From contig NC_053043.1 in the NCBI RefSeq assembly GCF_003473485.1, positions 10,798,001-10,862,000 of the forward strand: a stretch of 64,000 nt of DNA, given 5' to 3'. A program made the translations under genes and the position numbers. The notes beneath the pieces were generated by a model. It worked only from the letters and a program-made list of their open reading frames with translations, ran no database searches and was not told the DNA's origin. This DNA comes from Medicago truncatula. Taxonomy: Eukaryota > Streptophyta > Magnoliopsida > Fabales > Fabaceae. Within the stretch, counting starts at the first letter, position 1. Each line of letters opens with the position of its first letter. Below are positions 48,301-60,414 of this stretch, piece after piece.

Positions 48301-49588
48301 ATTTTCCAAATATGCCCAACATAAGATGCCAATTATGCCTAAAGAAAGCAAGACATATGGCATTTTGATCATAGAGGTTAATTTCAAACCCCTTCAAAAT
48401 CAACAAAAGTAAAAGTTGTATTTAATCAACAATAATAGGTGTATAGTGAAGATTTTGTTTTGGAAAAGGAAATCATTGATATTGTACTACTAGCAAAAAT
48501 TTTGATTTGGAAAAGGAAAGCATTTATATTGAAGCACTACTACTTGCTAGATATATGAAACCTCTTCCCATGTTCTGAATCATCATACAAAACATCTTGG
48601 CATAGAACATGACAATAGCCTAATAGATAATTAATTATTCCTAAACTTGAACTAAATTTCATAATATAGAGAAACAGAAAGGACATATAGAAAAATGTTC
48701 AAAGTGGGGGTCAAGAAGCAGCTATGAATCCCAAATACTTCAAAAATAGAAGAGTACCGACCGACACGCGTATCGGATACTAATAAGCATCTCATACTTC
48801 CCGATACGTGTCCAAAAAGTATCTGATAATAATCTATACTATTTAAAAAAATATATATTTTCACCTTTACTTCTCAAATACATCTTCAATGCTTTTTACC
48901 AACTAAAGACGCAACTGTCATCCGGGATCCCGGATACGATACGTGTTCCATACGTCTAACTAACTATACACATTGAATTGTATGTTTCTTGTGACAGATT
49001 CATAACAACTATCACCATAGATATAATGTTTACCTGGAAAAGTGATACCAACTCTGGTATTTGAAAAATGGAAGAGGCATACATTAACTCCACAGCAAAA
49101 TTAATTGCAGGTCCGCAAGCATCATGAGCACAAACATTATCAACACATGTAGACACCTCCATTGGAGAGGGTTTAAGTTTACCACTATATACATAGCTCA
49201 AGAATATAAGAAAAGCTTCATAACCAACTTTGCCATAAGGCAACAAATCACTCAAACAATACTTCAATCTCCCTTCATTCTTCGACAATCCTTTATCTTT
49301 ACTCCTCTTAAATATTTCATGGAAAAACTTACTTCTAGAACCTAGAATACACCGATGAATTCTCACCGGAATTCCCTCCACAATGATATCGGCATCACCA
49401 TAATCATAATCAGAATCAATCAAAAGCTGCTCCAAATTAGAACTCAGCTTATTCAAACTTATAACCTCGAGGTTACGAGCATGATCGGAGCCATTAGGGC
49501 ATATGTTGTGACTAATGGATCCATTTGACAAGTGTGACGATGATGTATTATTGCTCAAAGACGATGAGGGTTCAGCCGAATTAGCCAT
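45388..49588 (-). CDS. NPR3/4-like: NPR1-family BTB/POZ-ankyrin regulator, NPR3/NPR4-like
   Basis: There are four exons: 49588-49034, 48209-47456, 46127-45930 and 45650-45388. Splice sites are GT/AG and phases match; the product is 589 aa. The BTB domain spans about 64-140 (DADIIVEGIPVRIHRCILGS), with a C2HC zinc site Cys148, Cys153, His155, Cys158. Ankyrin repeats lie near 265-370 (AGALHYAVAHCDPKVVSEVL, GYTVLHIAAMRKEPSII). The NPR1-like C-terminal domain starts VAFARLFFPLEAKL and includes VDLNETP (479-485), an EAR-like repression motif described for Arabidopsis NPR3 and NPR4. The Ser-rich tail (SRSGISSSSSSSSL) fits the same clade. These proteins bind salicylic acid and act with TGA factors in the nucleus as co-repressors of defence genes. 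Intron 2 (46128-47455) is repeat-rich. A 43-bp GA microsatellite lies upstream at 50424-50466. Confidence 0.92.
46789..46890. repeat. 19-bp perfect inverted repeat in NPR intron 2
   Basis: CATGACGAAGAGGTCACAG at 46789-46807 is the exact reverse complement of 46872-46890, with a 64-base spacer. It could fold as a hairpin in the intron RNA. Confidence 0.85.
48741..48960. repeat. degenerate repeat with CGATACG words in NPR intron 1
   Basis: The words ACACGCGTATCGGATAC, CCCGATACGTGTCC and CCCGGATACGATACGTG recur within 220 bases. Such words are common in dispersed legume repeats. No boundaries or duplication were found. Confidence 0.35.
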
Positions 49589-50419
49589 TAATTAATTTGA
49601 GAATCTATATGAACCTATAACATAATCTTCTTATACCACAAAACTCAAAAACATTAATGTGAGATATGATAACACTAATGATGATACTAAATAAGAGCTT
49701 GAATTTTCTAGAAAAGAAGTAAAAACAAAAACAATCTATAAATAGAAAACTTGTATAACACAAATCTGAACAAAAGGTAGCTGCAAAACCTCACATCACA
49801 TAAGACATGATATGATGCAACAAGTCACAAAATTCCAAGAGAACATAGCTCAAAAGTTGAAAAGAATCAACAACTATCCAAACCAAAGTTGCTTAATAAC
49901 TTGTTACCAAAAAAAGTTCCTTAATAACATCAAAAAAAGTAACAAAAGAGTACTCAATCTGTTCTCTATATCATTAAAAAGCTAAACTTGATTATTAAGT
50001 ATGTATGCAGATTCTATAAAACATAAATAAAAAAGATTAAATGATAAGGTACTTGTTTAAATTTCCAGAGCCACCAAAGCAGCATAATCAAACAAAACCC
50101 AAAATTGAAGAAAACAAAATCACTATAAAAAAAATGATTTTTTTTCAATTGAGTTAGATTGAGTGAGAAGAAACAACAGTAGCCCAGAAAACAAAAGTGT
50201 GAATTTTTGTAATGAGATCCATGGAAATTACAAAAAGGTTGAAACTTTGATACAGAAACAGAAAACCCAGAGGGAGAGAATCACGGGTCAAGAGAGAAAA
50301 GTCAAAGGGTAAAAAAAGAGGAAGTTTCTGAAGGGAAAGAAATGGGAAGAAGAAGAGAGAGAGGATGAAAAGAGTAATCAGAGTGAGAAAAGAGGAAGTT
50401 TCGTTAATCGTTTTCAAAT

Positions 50420-50423
<4 letters not shown>

Positions 50424-50466
<43 letters not shown>
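50424..50466. repeat. (GA)n microsatellite upstream of NPR3/4-like gene
   Basis: Forty-three bases of uninterrupted GA on the plus strand (CT on the gene strand) lie about 840 bp upstream of the ATG. They are probably in the promoter or 5' UTR. CT tracts are frequent in plant 5' leaders. A translated CT tract also explains the spurious Leu/Ser-rich minus frame over this region. Confidence 0.9.
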
Positions 50467-50469
<3 letters not shown>

Positions 50470-50699
50470 CTGTACGCGCGTAATAGATGGATGGTGATGG
50501 CGATAAGGAGATGAAGTGGTTTGGATGACGAAAGAGATGGCGTCACCGACCCCAGCTGGGGTTTGATTGCGTTATCAATGGCGTCACTCTCTCCATAGAT
50601 CAACGTTTGGAAAATGGATAAAGATTCTTTCTTTATTTTAGTCAAGGATACAAGTGTTTTGTGACTCTTGTCTCGACAAGGTTTTCCGACTAGTTTTAT

Positions 50700-50830
50700 G
50701 GAAACATTCGAGAATATGATCAAATTCAATGTAGATGTGAGCTCTATAGATAACTCAGGTTGTTTTGGTTATAATGGTCTTTATTAGGAATTCGTTAGAG
50801 GGTTGGATTCTTTTTTTAAGAAAGAGGGTT
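50700..50830 (+). pseudogene. RNase H-like relic split from its surroundings by the copia insertion
   Basis: One frame reads MIKFNVDVSSIDNSGCFGYN then a stop. This resembles the start of the RVT_3 RNase H domain seen in the LINE at 17867 (IKCNVDAAAFDN). The relic is about 65 bp from the copia element. Confidence 0.4.
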
Positions 50831-50890
50831 GGATTCAACGTGTTGGTTAAACTCAAGATGATACATATGATTGACTAAAATTATGCATTA

Positions 50891-50895
50891 AGGTG
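50891..50895. repeat. left 5-bp TSD of copia element
   Basis: AGGTG, repeated exactly at 55356-55360. Confidence 0.85.
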
Positions 50896-51010
50896 TGTAA
50901 AGTTGGCAAAACAACACTATATTCTTTATTGAATGAAACTGGCTATATATAGTCATTATTTACACTGCCTAGTTATACAAGTAACACTAGACTACTACTT
51001 ATTCCTTACA
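50896..51010 (-). repeat. 3' LTR of copia element
   Basis: 115 bp with TG...CA-type ends (TGTAAAG to CTTACA on the plus strand), flanked outside by AGGTG and inside by the polypurine tract. Confidence 0.9.
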
Positions 51011-51042
51011 AACACTCCCCTAATCTGAAATTCAGTAACACA

Positions 51043-54000
51043 TCAGATTAAAGGAAACAAGGAAATCAGCAAGCAAAATTCTACTAAACATTCTAAACTA
51101 TCAAAGTGACAAACTCCAAGTCTTGCTCTCAATTTGCTAAAGCTGTCCAACTTCAAAGGCTTAGTAAGAATGTCTGCAATTTGATTTTCAGTACTGCAGT
51201 GCACCAATTCAACTACACCATCTTTAGTAAGATCCCTTAAGAAGTGATATCTAACATCAATGTGTTTACATCTCCCATGCATGATTGGATTCTTTGAAAG
51301 CTTAATAGAAGAACTATTATCACAGTGCAGCTTAGTGCATTCCTCCTGAGTCTGACCAAGATGTTGAAGGATCCTTCTCAGCCATATGGCTTGACAGGCA
51401 CATGAAGAAGCAGCAACAAACTCAGCTTCAGTGGTTGATAAGGTAACAATAGGTTGCTTCTTTGATGACCAAGACACAGCTCCAGTTCCCAGCTTGAACA
51501 CATACCCTGAGGTACTCTTTCTGTCATTTATATCTCCAGCATAATCTGAATCAGTCCATCCTTCAAGTCTGTAGTTCACTCTTTCTTTCTTATACAAAAC
51601 TCCAAGAGTGATGGTCCCTTTAAGATACCTGAGGATGCGTTTTACACAAGCTTGATGCATCTCAATTGGTCTTTCCATGTATCTAGCTATTAAACAGACT
51701 GAATATGCCAAATCAGGTCTTGTTGCAAGAAGGTACATCAAACTCCCTATAATCTGCTTAAACTTGGTTGCATCAATACATTTTCCTGCTTCATCCTTTG
51801 AGAGCTTAATTCCTGGCACAATTGGATTGCATACAAAATTGCAGTCTTCCATACCAAATTTAGACAGGATTTCATTTGCATATTTTTGTTGATGAATGAA
51901 TATACCTTTTGCATTTTGAGTAATTTCTACACTTGAAAGTACCTCATCTTCCCCAAGTCTGACATAGCAAAATTCTTCTTCATGGAGCATTTGAAATCTT
52001 CAAAGAACTCTTCACAATTTCCAGTGAAGATCAAGTCATCTACATATAGACTGACAATCAATATTTTCCCTTCAGTATGCTTCACAAATAGTGTATGCTC
52101 ATGTGGACACTTTTCAAACTTTTGTTGACAGAAGTAAGCTTCAATTTTACTATACCAAGCTCTTGGAGCTTGCTTTAAACCATATAAAGCTTTTTTCAAC
52201 TTGTAAACTCTGTCATCTCCTTCCTTTTCATAGCCTTCAGGTTGCTCTATATAGACATCTTCAACTAGTTCTCCATGTAAAAAAGCACTTTTTACATCTA
52301 GCTGATACACATTCCAACTCTTGCATGCAGCAACTGACAAAATTGTTCTTATAGTGTCCCACCTTGCAACTGGTGCAAATACCTCACTATAATCTATTCC
52401 ATATTGTTGAGAGTAGCCTTTAGCCACTAGTCTGGCTTTATACTTTTCCACTTTCCCTTTTTCATTCAATTTGGTTTTATAGATCCATTTGACACCAATT
52501 TTCTTAGCTCCTGAAGGTAAACAAGTGAGATTCCATGTATTGTTCTTCTCAATGGAATCAATTTCTTGATCCATTGCTTTTCTCCATTCTTCATGCTTAA
52601 CAGCTTCTTCATATGTAATGGGATCACTATTGGTACTAAAGACAGCTAGATTATGTTGTTCTATCTGCTCATCTATCTCTTCACCTGAAACATAATCATG
52701 CAAATATTCAGGCTTCTTTCTTATTCTTCTGTCACTTTGCTCATTATGGTTTTCAGTTTCAGAAACTTCCTCATCAGTGCTATCATCATTGTTGGATGAT
52801 TCACTATTTTCATTGTTGGATGATTCACTGTTATCATGCTCTTCAATCACATCTTCACTACCAGTTTTTTCATTGTTCACTTCCATCTCTATCATTCCAG
52901 TATGTGTTTTTTCATCCCAATTCCAACTTTTTGATTCTTCAAACACAACATCTCTACTCACAATGATCTTCTTTGCAGCTGGATCATAGAGTTTATAGGC
53001 TTTGGATTCTTCACTGACACCCAGTAAAACACATTTTGTGCTCCTATTATCCAGCTTCTTTCTATTCACATTAGGGACATGAACAAATGCTAAGCAACCA
53101 AAGACCCTGAAGTGTTTCACTGTGGGTTTCACACCACTCCATGCTTCTTCTGGAGTGATATATTTGACTGATAGAGTTGGACTTATGTTCAACATATAAG
53201 CTGCCCATTTAACTGCTTCAGGCAAAAACATTTTTGGTACATTTCTTCCATTGAGTAAGCATCTTACCATATTCATCAGAGTCTTATTCTTTCTCTCTGA
53301 TACACCATTTTGCTGAGGTGTGTAAGCAGTTGTTAACTGTCTTTTGATGCCTTGGTTGCTGCAGAAGTTAGAGAACTCATTAGAAGTGAACTCTCCTCCT
53401 CTATCAGTTCTTAGACATTGAATTTTACAACCAGACTCTCCTTCAACAACTGCTTTGAATTTCTTAAAAACATCAAAGATACTGGCTTTATCATGTAGAA
53501 AGTAAACCCAGGTTTTCCTGCTGAAATCATCTGTGAAAGTGATAAAGTACCTATTCCCTCCATTGGATTGTGGATTGATTGGTCCACACACATCACTGTG
53601 GATTAGTTCAAGCTTCATTGTGGCTCTCCACTTTGCCTTCTTAGGAATTGACTCTCTATGTTGCTTTCCCATCATACAATCAGAGCATACATCAGATTCT
53701 TCCTTCAATATTGGTAAATCTCTCACCATTTCATTCTTTACCAAAGTATTCAGACCTTTATAGCTCAAGTGTCCATATCTGTCATGCCACAACTTAGTTT
53801 CATCCATGCTTGATGTCTTCAAACACATAGGAACAATAACTGGTGCATAAATGATATACATCCTATTTGAAGACATTTGTGTGGACATTATCAAGCCTTT
53901 TTCTTCATGAAACACTTTACAGGAATCTTTCTGAAACACAATAGTAAGATTCTTTTGTTGAAGCTGACCTATACTTAGCAGATTGTTACTTAATCCTGGC

Positions 54001-55061
54001 AAATAATGCACATCTGAAATCACCTGAACAATTCCTCCAATGAACAATTTGAGGTTCCCCTTTCCCATAACATGCATCTTTGAATCATTTCCCAATTTTA
54101 CTGATGATCTAAAGCTATCATCAAAATCAAACAGTCATTCCTTAGAACCTACCATATGATTGCTACATCCAGAATCCAGAAACCATACCTCATCTTGAGC
54201 TTGAACTGAGTTTTGATTCTGTGCCATGAGAAGCATTTCTTCACTATCATCATATGCAGCATAGTTTGCATCATTTTCTCCCCAACTGGGACATTCACTC
54301 TGATAATGGCCCAATTTGTGACATTTGAAGCATTCAACAAATTCTTTACCTTGTCTTCCTCTTCCATGACCTCTAAATCCAGTTCTTGCACCTCTACCAC
54401 GCCCATTACCTCTTCCAGATACCTTCAATGCTTGTTCTTCCTCTTTAACAAGTTGAGATCCCATTCTTTGTTCATGAACAAGAAGACTACTCTGCAACTC
54501 ATCAATGGAAAGTGCTGTAACATCATTTGATTCTTCAATTGAGCAAACAACATAATTGAATCTTGATGTCATGGATCTCAACACTTTCTCTACAATTACT
54601 GTTTGCTATAATCTTTCACCATGTGCAGTCATACGGTTAACAATTGCAAGAGTTCTTGAAATGTATTCATTCACAGTTTCACCTTCTTTCATAGCAAGAA
54701 TCTCAAATTCTCTACGTAAAGTTTGCAATTGAGCACGTTTTACCTTTGTTGAACCTTGATACTTCCTGCGCATGGAATCCCATATGTCTTTTGCACTATC
54801 ACGAACAAGAATAGTCTCCATAATTGATCTATCAATGGATTGGAAGAGGTAGTTTTTCGCTTTCAGATCACAAAGCTTGCTCTCATCTGCAAGCTTTCTC
54901 TGCTCCGGTGTTGCGTTTGCAGGTGCAGCTGTGATTCCATGTTCAATCAGGTGCCAATACTCTTTGGAACGAAAGAGATTTTCCATTAACATAGACCAAT
55001 GATCATAGAAACCATCGAACTTTGGTATTGCATGTGGAAGAAACGATGAAGATTCTGTCAT
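51043..55061 (-). pseudogene. copia gag-pol polyprotein, disrupted
   Basis: Reading starts at 55061 (gag, YWHLIEHGITA and IWDSMRRKYQGS). In-frame stops occur at 54606-54608 and 54135-54137, and there is a frame change near 51930-51990. Recognisable pieces in order are: a zinc knuckle CFKCHKLGHYQSEC near 54310; the aspartic protease motif FLDSGCSNHM; the integrase zinc and core regions (HDRYGHLS, TDDFSRKTWVYF); reverse transcriptase (KARLVAKGYSQ, then YVDDLIFTG); and the RNase H segment with STSGYVFKLG and LSTTEAEF. A single frame would be expected in an intact copia element of this type. I have not reconstructed one. Confidence 0.9.
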
Positions 55062-55227
55062 AGTTGCAAGATAGAAGATGAATGTAGGTTGAAACCACCG
55101 TAACTAAATTGAAAGGCACTGTAACTAACTCTGAACCACCGTAACTGACTTTGATTCTCTCTTTCTCTCTCTTCAAACAAAACTGCGTTTTTCTTTTGAA
55201 GTGAGAGAGAAATCAGGGCCCTTCTAA

Positions 55228-55240
55228 GCTCCTGATACCA
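55228..55240 (-). promoter_or_regulatory. retrotransposon primer-binding site
   Basis: TGGTATCAGGAGC on the minus strand, two bases inside the 5' LTR, is complementary to the 3' end of initiator-methionine tRNA apart from one inserted base. Confidence 0.75.
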
Positions 55241-55242
55241 CT

Positions 55243-55355
55243 TGTAAAGTTGGCAAAACAACACTATATTCTTTATTGAATGAAATTGGCTATATAGCCA
55301 TTATTTACACTGCCTAGTTATACAAGTAACACTAGACTACTACTTATTCCTTACA
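55243..55355 (-). repeat. 5' LTR of copia element
   Basis: 113 bp, nearly identical to 50896-51010; the only length difference is a TA unit. Confidence 0.9.
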
Positions 55356-55360
55356 AGGTG
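55356..55360. repeat. right 5-bp TSD of copia element
   Basis: AGGTG, matching 50891-50895. Confidence 0.85.
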
Positions 55361-56040
55361 GTGGAGGAGATCATATCATCTCTTGCATAAGATATTGGAG
55401 GAAGACAATTAGAGTGGAGTCCAAATTAATCATACTATAAAATCCATGTTTTTGATATTCAACTTACTCGTCATATCTATTCCAATGCGGATAGTGTAAA
55501 ATTCCGACCACATTGCACAACAGACCAAGACTACTATAGAAGTTACATATGATATCCTGAGTTTTTTTTATTTAACATGTGTCTTTAAGACACATTTAAC
55601 AACATCTTTTATTTTTTCAATTAATGTGTTCAGTTAAATGACTCTTAATCAATATTGACGTGATATATTATATATCACACATCATGTAAACGCTGATGTG
55701 ACATATATTACATATACATGCATACAATAAATAATTTCTATTAAAAAATGAATATTTTTTATTTATTGAGCTTTATTTTTAATTTTCACTTCTACATATT
55801 AATCATAAATTATTTGTATCAAGATTTTAAAGTTAATTATTGAATTAAAACACATGTTCGGTTCAATTTATATTTGTTTTGATGTAAATTTGGTTATATG
55901 AAAAATTCAAGTGATAAAAAATTATGTATTTTTAACCTCAAAATTTGGTTATATATTTTATAATTTTTTTATTTTGATAAAAATAATTTTATTCATACCT
56001 TATAAAATGAATGTTGATTATAAATAACATATGTGAACCG
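55361..56040. other. gene-free AT-rich spacer
   Basis: No gene or bounded repeat recognised; the first 180 bases continue the site interrupted by the copia element and may be a decayed retroelement coding stretch. Confidence 0.35.
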
Positions 56041-56247
56041 GTCTAAAAAAGCTCGTTGCTTGTTGGGGAAGTGAAGTGTAATGTTGATACAACAATTTTT
56101 AAGGAACAAGGTTGTTATGGGATCGGTATGTGTTTGAGAGGGGATCGAGGGGAGTTCATTAGAGCGAAGACAACTTGGTACAAAGGCATCCCACAACCCA
56201 AAGAAGTAAAAGCAAGAGGTCTAAAAGAAACGATAAAATGGATTTGA
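56041..56247 (+). pseudogene. RNase H-like (RVT_3) relic
   Basis: The frame gives VKCNVDTTIFKEQGCYGIGM then CLRGDRGEFIRAKT and QPKEVKARGLKETIKW. This aligns by eye with the LINE-type RNase H domain at 17867 (IKCNVDAAAF, GMCFRDSMG, EAESLGLLDAIK). About 60 residues remain, ending at a stop. Confidence 0.6.
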
Positions 56248-58640
56248 TACTTTGAGGTTTTCTTTAATGTCTATAGAACTTGATTGCGATAAATATCAGT
56301 TTTCACCAAATCAAACTAATTGTTGAATCAAAAGTTTTTTTATTAATTAAGTAGACCAACTCTAAGTACACTTTAAAACTAATATGGGAATATTATGATA
56401 TCGAGATATGGTGTTTCTAGTTTCATTTTTAGAAATGTTAGAAAGATGGTTGGTGCGGAATGCACTGCAACAACTAGTCAACTATGCATTGCAACAATGG
56501 TTAGTTTACTAGTTTTTCTTTTGACTGAATAATTAGTTTAGAGTTAAAATAATTCTGAAATATATAACTCCTATTTTCCAACCGCTTACCACATTACCGT
56601 TTTTACAAGTTAGCTCATTTTTGTTTTTATTTTATAAAATACTCATTTTTATATTTGCAAGTGTATATAAAAGAATGTATCATAAGTACCCTCCTTAGAT
56701 AATTTAAGTTATCAAAATATTCATAAGTGTAACAATTTTGTCAAAAAAGAAAATGAAATGCAATACCCCTCAGTTTCGAGATGTTGGTATTTTTGGGAGC
56801 ATAAATCAAGATAACAATCATTCTATTGAGATAAGAGCAACCATAAAAAAGATGTTAAACACTGCATTTATATAAAAATATTAAGATGTTCGGTATATGA
56901 ATCTTTGAATTTATTGTTATTTTTATTTTGACAGAATGTTTCTCAACATCTATTAATCGATCTAATGTGGAACCTCTAACTCATTTGATGTGATCAATGT
57001 TATTTGAACACAACAATGCCAACATCAATGATACAAGGGACATGGAGCTGGAAAATACTTGAGTGATATTAGCTTTTGATGACTCTAGTAACAATATTAA
57101 TGCACTTTAGATAAAAGAAAATGGAGGTACAATAATTAAAATAAATTATTAAAACGAGAGAGAATGATTGATTTAAAGAGAGACACGAATGTTACCAATA
57201 ATGTCACTAAAATCTAATATCATTCAAGTGCAATCTCATTGAGCTTGCATAAAAATCAAGATGAGCTAAGAAATTATTAAAAAAAATATATCCAAATTCA
57301 TGGGCAAACCGTATACAAGTATGGTGCGACTATAATACAACTTGTGTTCACATAGCATTTTCACACCCTGAAAGTGCTTCCACTTCCACACCATGTCAAA
57401 CGAGACTCTAGTTACTATTTTCAAGACATTTTAATAAAATAATACAAAAAAGTGGACCCAATATTATAATACTTGGATTCTCATATTCATGTAAAAATTG
57501 TTAAATTTTAAAAAATAATAAACATACACTATCATTTTGGTCAAATTTCCCTAAAAAATCTTTTTGGTCAAGTTAAAAAAAAAAAATTCATGTTCATCCA
57601 ACGAAAAACGATAATAATTAAAGTTCAGTCGTAAGATAAATATCATTTGAGTTTAACCGTGAAATAAATATAATTTGATAAAAATTGTTTTATCTAAAAA
57701 ATAAAATTTAGATTCTTTTAAATGATTCGTCTATGGATAAAGATCATTATCAATTTGTATTCCATTGTTATATTATTAATACTTTTGCGATTGTTTAATG
57801 TACATTTCTATTCTCAAAATACGGGAGCATTAAAAAATTGAACGCTATATACAGGCCAATATCTTCTTATATATATATAGGTCAATATCTGCTGACACAT
57901 GATCTCAATTATTGGTGTAAGGACGTATGCATGCTTGAATTAAATATTCAATCTACTTGCATGGAATTTGCTTCAACGATAACACTATACTTTTTTATTT
58001 TAGAGTACTAGAAAAATTAGTTGAGAGAAAAGAACTCATTACGTGTATTTTTCAGATTTTTCTATGAAGATCAGTGACTATTAAATGATGGAACGAACGT
58101 CGTATATTTATTTATACATATTATATATTATTTATTTTTAACTGTTTCTTCTTTGTAGTCACATTTTTTTGTCATATTAATTTATTTTTATTCGATTGTC
58201 GAATTAATTTTTTAAAGTTCAAATAACATTGCTTCTATAAATTATTTTTTTAGAAAAAAGAGTCTAGCGGGTTAAAAAGAAAATAAAGTTAACAAAAGAA
58301 AATCACCTGTCTCATCAAACCAATATGCATAATGATTTCTCTCATATCATATGGATGAACGTGACAATCTTTCTTTAAAGCTTGTGAAATATGTGTGCCG
58401 ATATTGTATGTGATTATTCTGAGTGTCGGACGTAGAGTATATGATTTCAATTTAGTCACTTTCTGTTGGTATTTAAGTCAAAATAATAGTTTCACTTTAA
58501 TCTTTGTCAGCAAAAATAATGAGTTTAATGTTAAAAATATAAGAGGTATTTTGAGATCAAATTGTAAGAAAAATGAGAACCGAAGCTCATAGATTGATTG
58601 AATGATTTAAAAGAATAAGAAGCGATAATAACATTTTTAT
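56248..58640. other. gene-free AT-rich spacer
   Basis: No gene, RNA or bounded element recognised. Confidence 0.4.
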
Positions 58641-58643
58641 TTA

Positions 58644-58790
58644 GGCTTAATTGCACTTTTGGCCTCTTAACTAATTAAAATATAAAACAGCCCCTATATA
58701 TTGGAACTTTGGCAGTTTTAACCCTCAAGACGACTTTTGACTTAGTCTTCATTGACGTGGCACCCACATCCCTTAAGTGAGGTGCCACGT
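58644..58790. mobile_element. half-copy of the palindromic Mutator-like MITE
   Basis: It begins GGCTTAATTGCACTTTTGG and follows one arm of the 11287-11605 element to the central loop (CACCCACATCCCTTAAGTGA), which is in the opposite orientation to that copy. It stops 10 bases into the second arm. No second terminal repeat or duplication is present. Confidence 0.75.
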
Positions 58791-60414
58791 GTCGACCATT
58801 GTGAGAAAATATTAAACGTAAATAAGTTGTAAGAATTAAGAGTAATATTAATATTTTGTAAAAAAAAAAAAAGATTAATATTAATATTAATATAGGGATA
58901 TAAGATATTCATAGAATAAATTTAAATTTATAGAAGTCGTAAATGAAAATAATTAGGTGTTTCCTTGGTCTAAATAAAGAAAATAACCAATTCTTTATTT
59001 AGACCACTAAATTTATTTATATTAAGTACAATTATTCTATTTTTTATTCTCAAGGTATAAATTACATATTTTAGCCATACAAACTCTTAAATTTAGCAGC
59101 ACTACACACAATCCTTCATTACTTCTATCAATTCATTTATTTGAGTTTCTAATACCACTTGTCAATTGCCAAACATTATCACTAATACAATCTATCTCTT
59201 AGGACAAAGTCTGCTGCCACACTCTTGGAACTTTGATCAAACTTCAACCGCATTTTTCACTCATGAGATCAAAGGCTTGTTGAATTGTTTCTCATTGTCA
59301 TTTTTAACGGGTGGATATTTTACCTAACCCAAACCGGAGTACCCTATATGGTTCAACCGGAGTACCCTATATGGTTCGGGTCTTGGGTTTGGCCAAACCC
59401 AACCCAAATCAACCCACTTACACCCCTACTGAACTGTGCCCTTGAGCAATTGCTATTTACGACTAATAGATAATAATGAGTAAAAATTTAGACCATTGTT
59501 GGTGGCCATCATCAAATGGAGAGAACACTAAATGTAAATAATAGCTTCATTTCTTCCAGTGTCATAAGTTCTTCAAAAATCATGACTACTACCCACATTC
59601 ACTTTTTTTCTAGAGAAATACTTAGTCAAACCTCCTCTTTCATAAGTTCATAGGAAATATGTCTTAAAATGGGCACATGAAAAAGGTTTCTTTTAGTCAA
59701 GCTGAAACATATTTAACCTGTGCAATTTGAGATATATTCATCAATTCATTAGTGCAAGTTCAATGAAAATTAAAGTTTCATCTGAGGAGAAACAGAAAAT
59801 CAATACATACTAAATAAGTAAACTTTAACACACTTAGAAAGAAACAGTGAGAATGGCTTTTATAAATCAGACATAAGTTTATAACTGAATGAAAGACCAT
59901 GGTCACACCATATATCCGTTTAGAGAGAAAAAAAAATCCTTCAGCCATCACAATTTTGATTGAAACTACATTATAGATAGTGCCGGCATAACCAACTTTG
60001 AAAAAATGCAATCATTTCTGCCAAAACAATATTCATAAGCTAAACATTCAGATCATATATTTTACCTATAAAAACAACTTTACTTTTTAATATTACACAA
60101 AAGAATACAACTTGCTAAATGCAATGCTATACTTTTCAATACTAATTTTAAAATCACTACTATATACTACTTCACTCTCTGTTATGACACTATTTTATAG
60201 TTATTGTATTGCTTTCAATAACAATGATAAATAAATCAAGTGCTCCATTTATTTCATAGTCAATATACATACCTGATAAATTTGGTGATGAGTGTAAATT
60301 GCATAAGACCCTAAGAAAGGCAATTGAGTTGAAGCACATAAAATTTAAGAAGAACAAAAGGTATAAGAAAATAAAATAAAAACAAAAAAGGGAAGAACAA
60401 TGCAATAGATTCAC
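58791..60414. other. gene-free spacer with a 23-bp tandem duplication
   Basis: AACCGGAGTACCCTATATGG plus TTC is repeated perfectly at 59332-59354 and 59355-59377. It is followed by a GGGTTTGGCCAAACCC palindrome near 59385. Otherwise nothing was recognised. Confidence 0.5.

Larger units (their letters stand above)
50896..55355 (-). mobile_element. complete Ty1/copia retrotransposon with 113-115-bp LTRs
   Basis: The element is 4460 bp and lies on the minus strand. Its LTRs (50896-51010 and 55243-55355) begin TGTAA and end TTACA and differ by two substitutions and a 2-bp indel. AGGTG flanks both sides. Next to the 5' LTR the minus strand reads TGGTATCAGGAGC (55240-55228), a primer-binding site for initiator-methionine tRNA with one extra base relative to the usual form. 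A purine tract (AGGGGAGTG) precedes the 3' LTR. The order gag, protease, integrase, reverse transcriptase, RNase H is the copia order. Coding regions are interrupted, so this copy is not autonomous. Confidence 0.93.

Noticed and set aside
50154-50729. 191-residue minus-strand frame upstream of the NPR gene
   Set aside because: Much of it is a translated CT microsatellite plus Leu/Phe-rich AT-skewed sequence; no domain.
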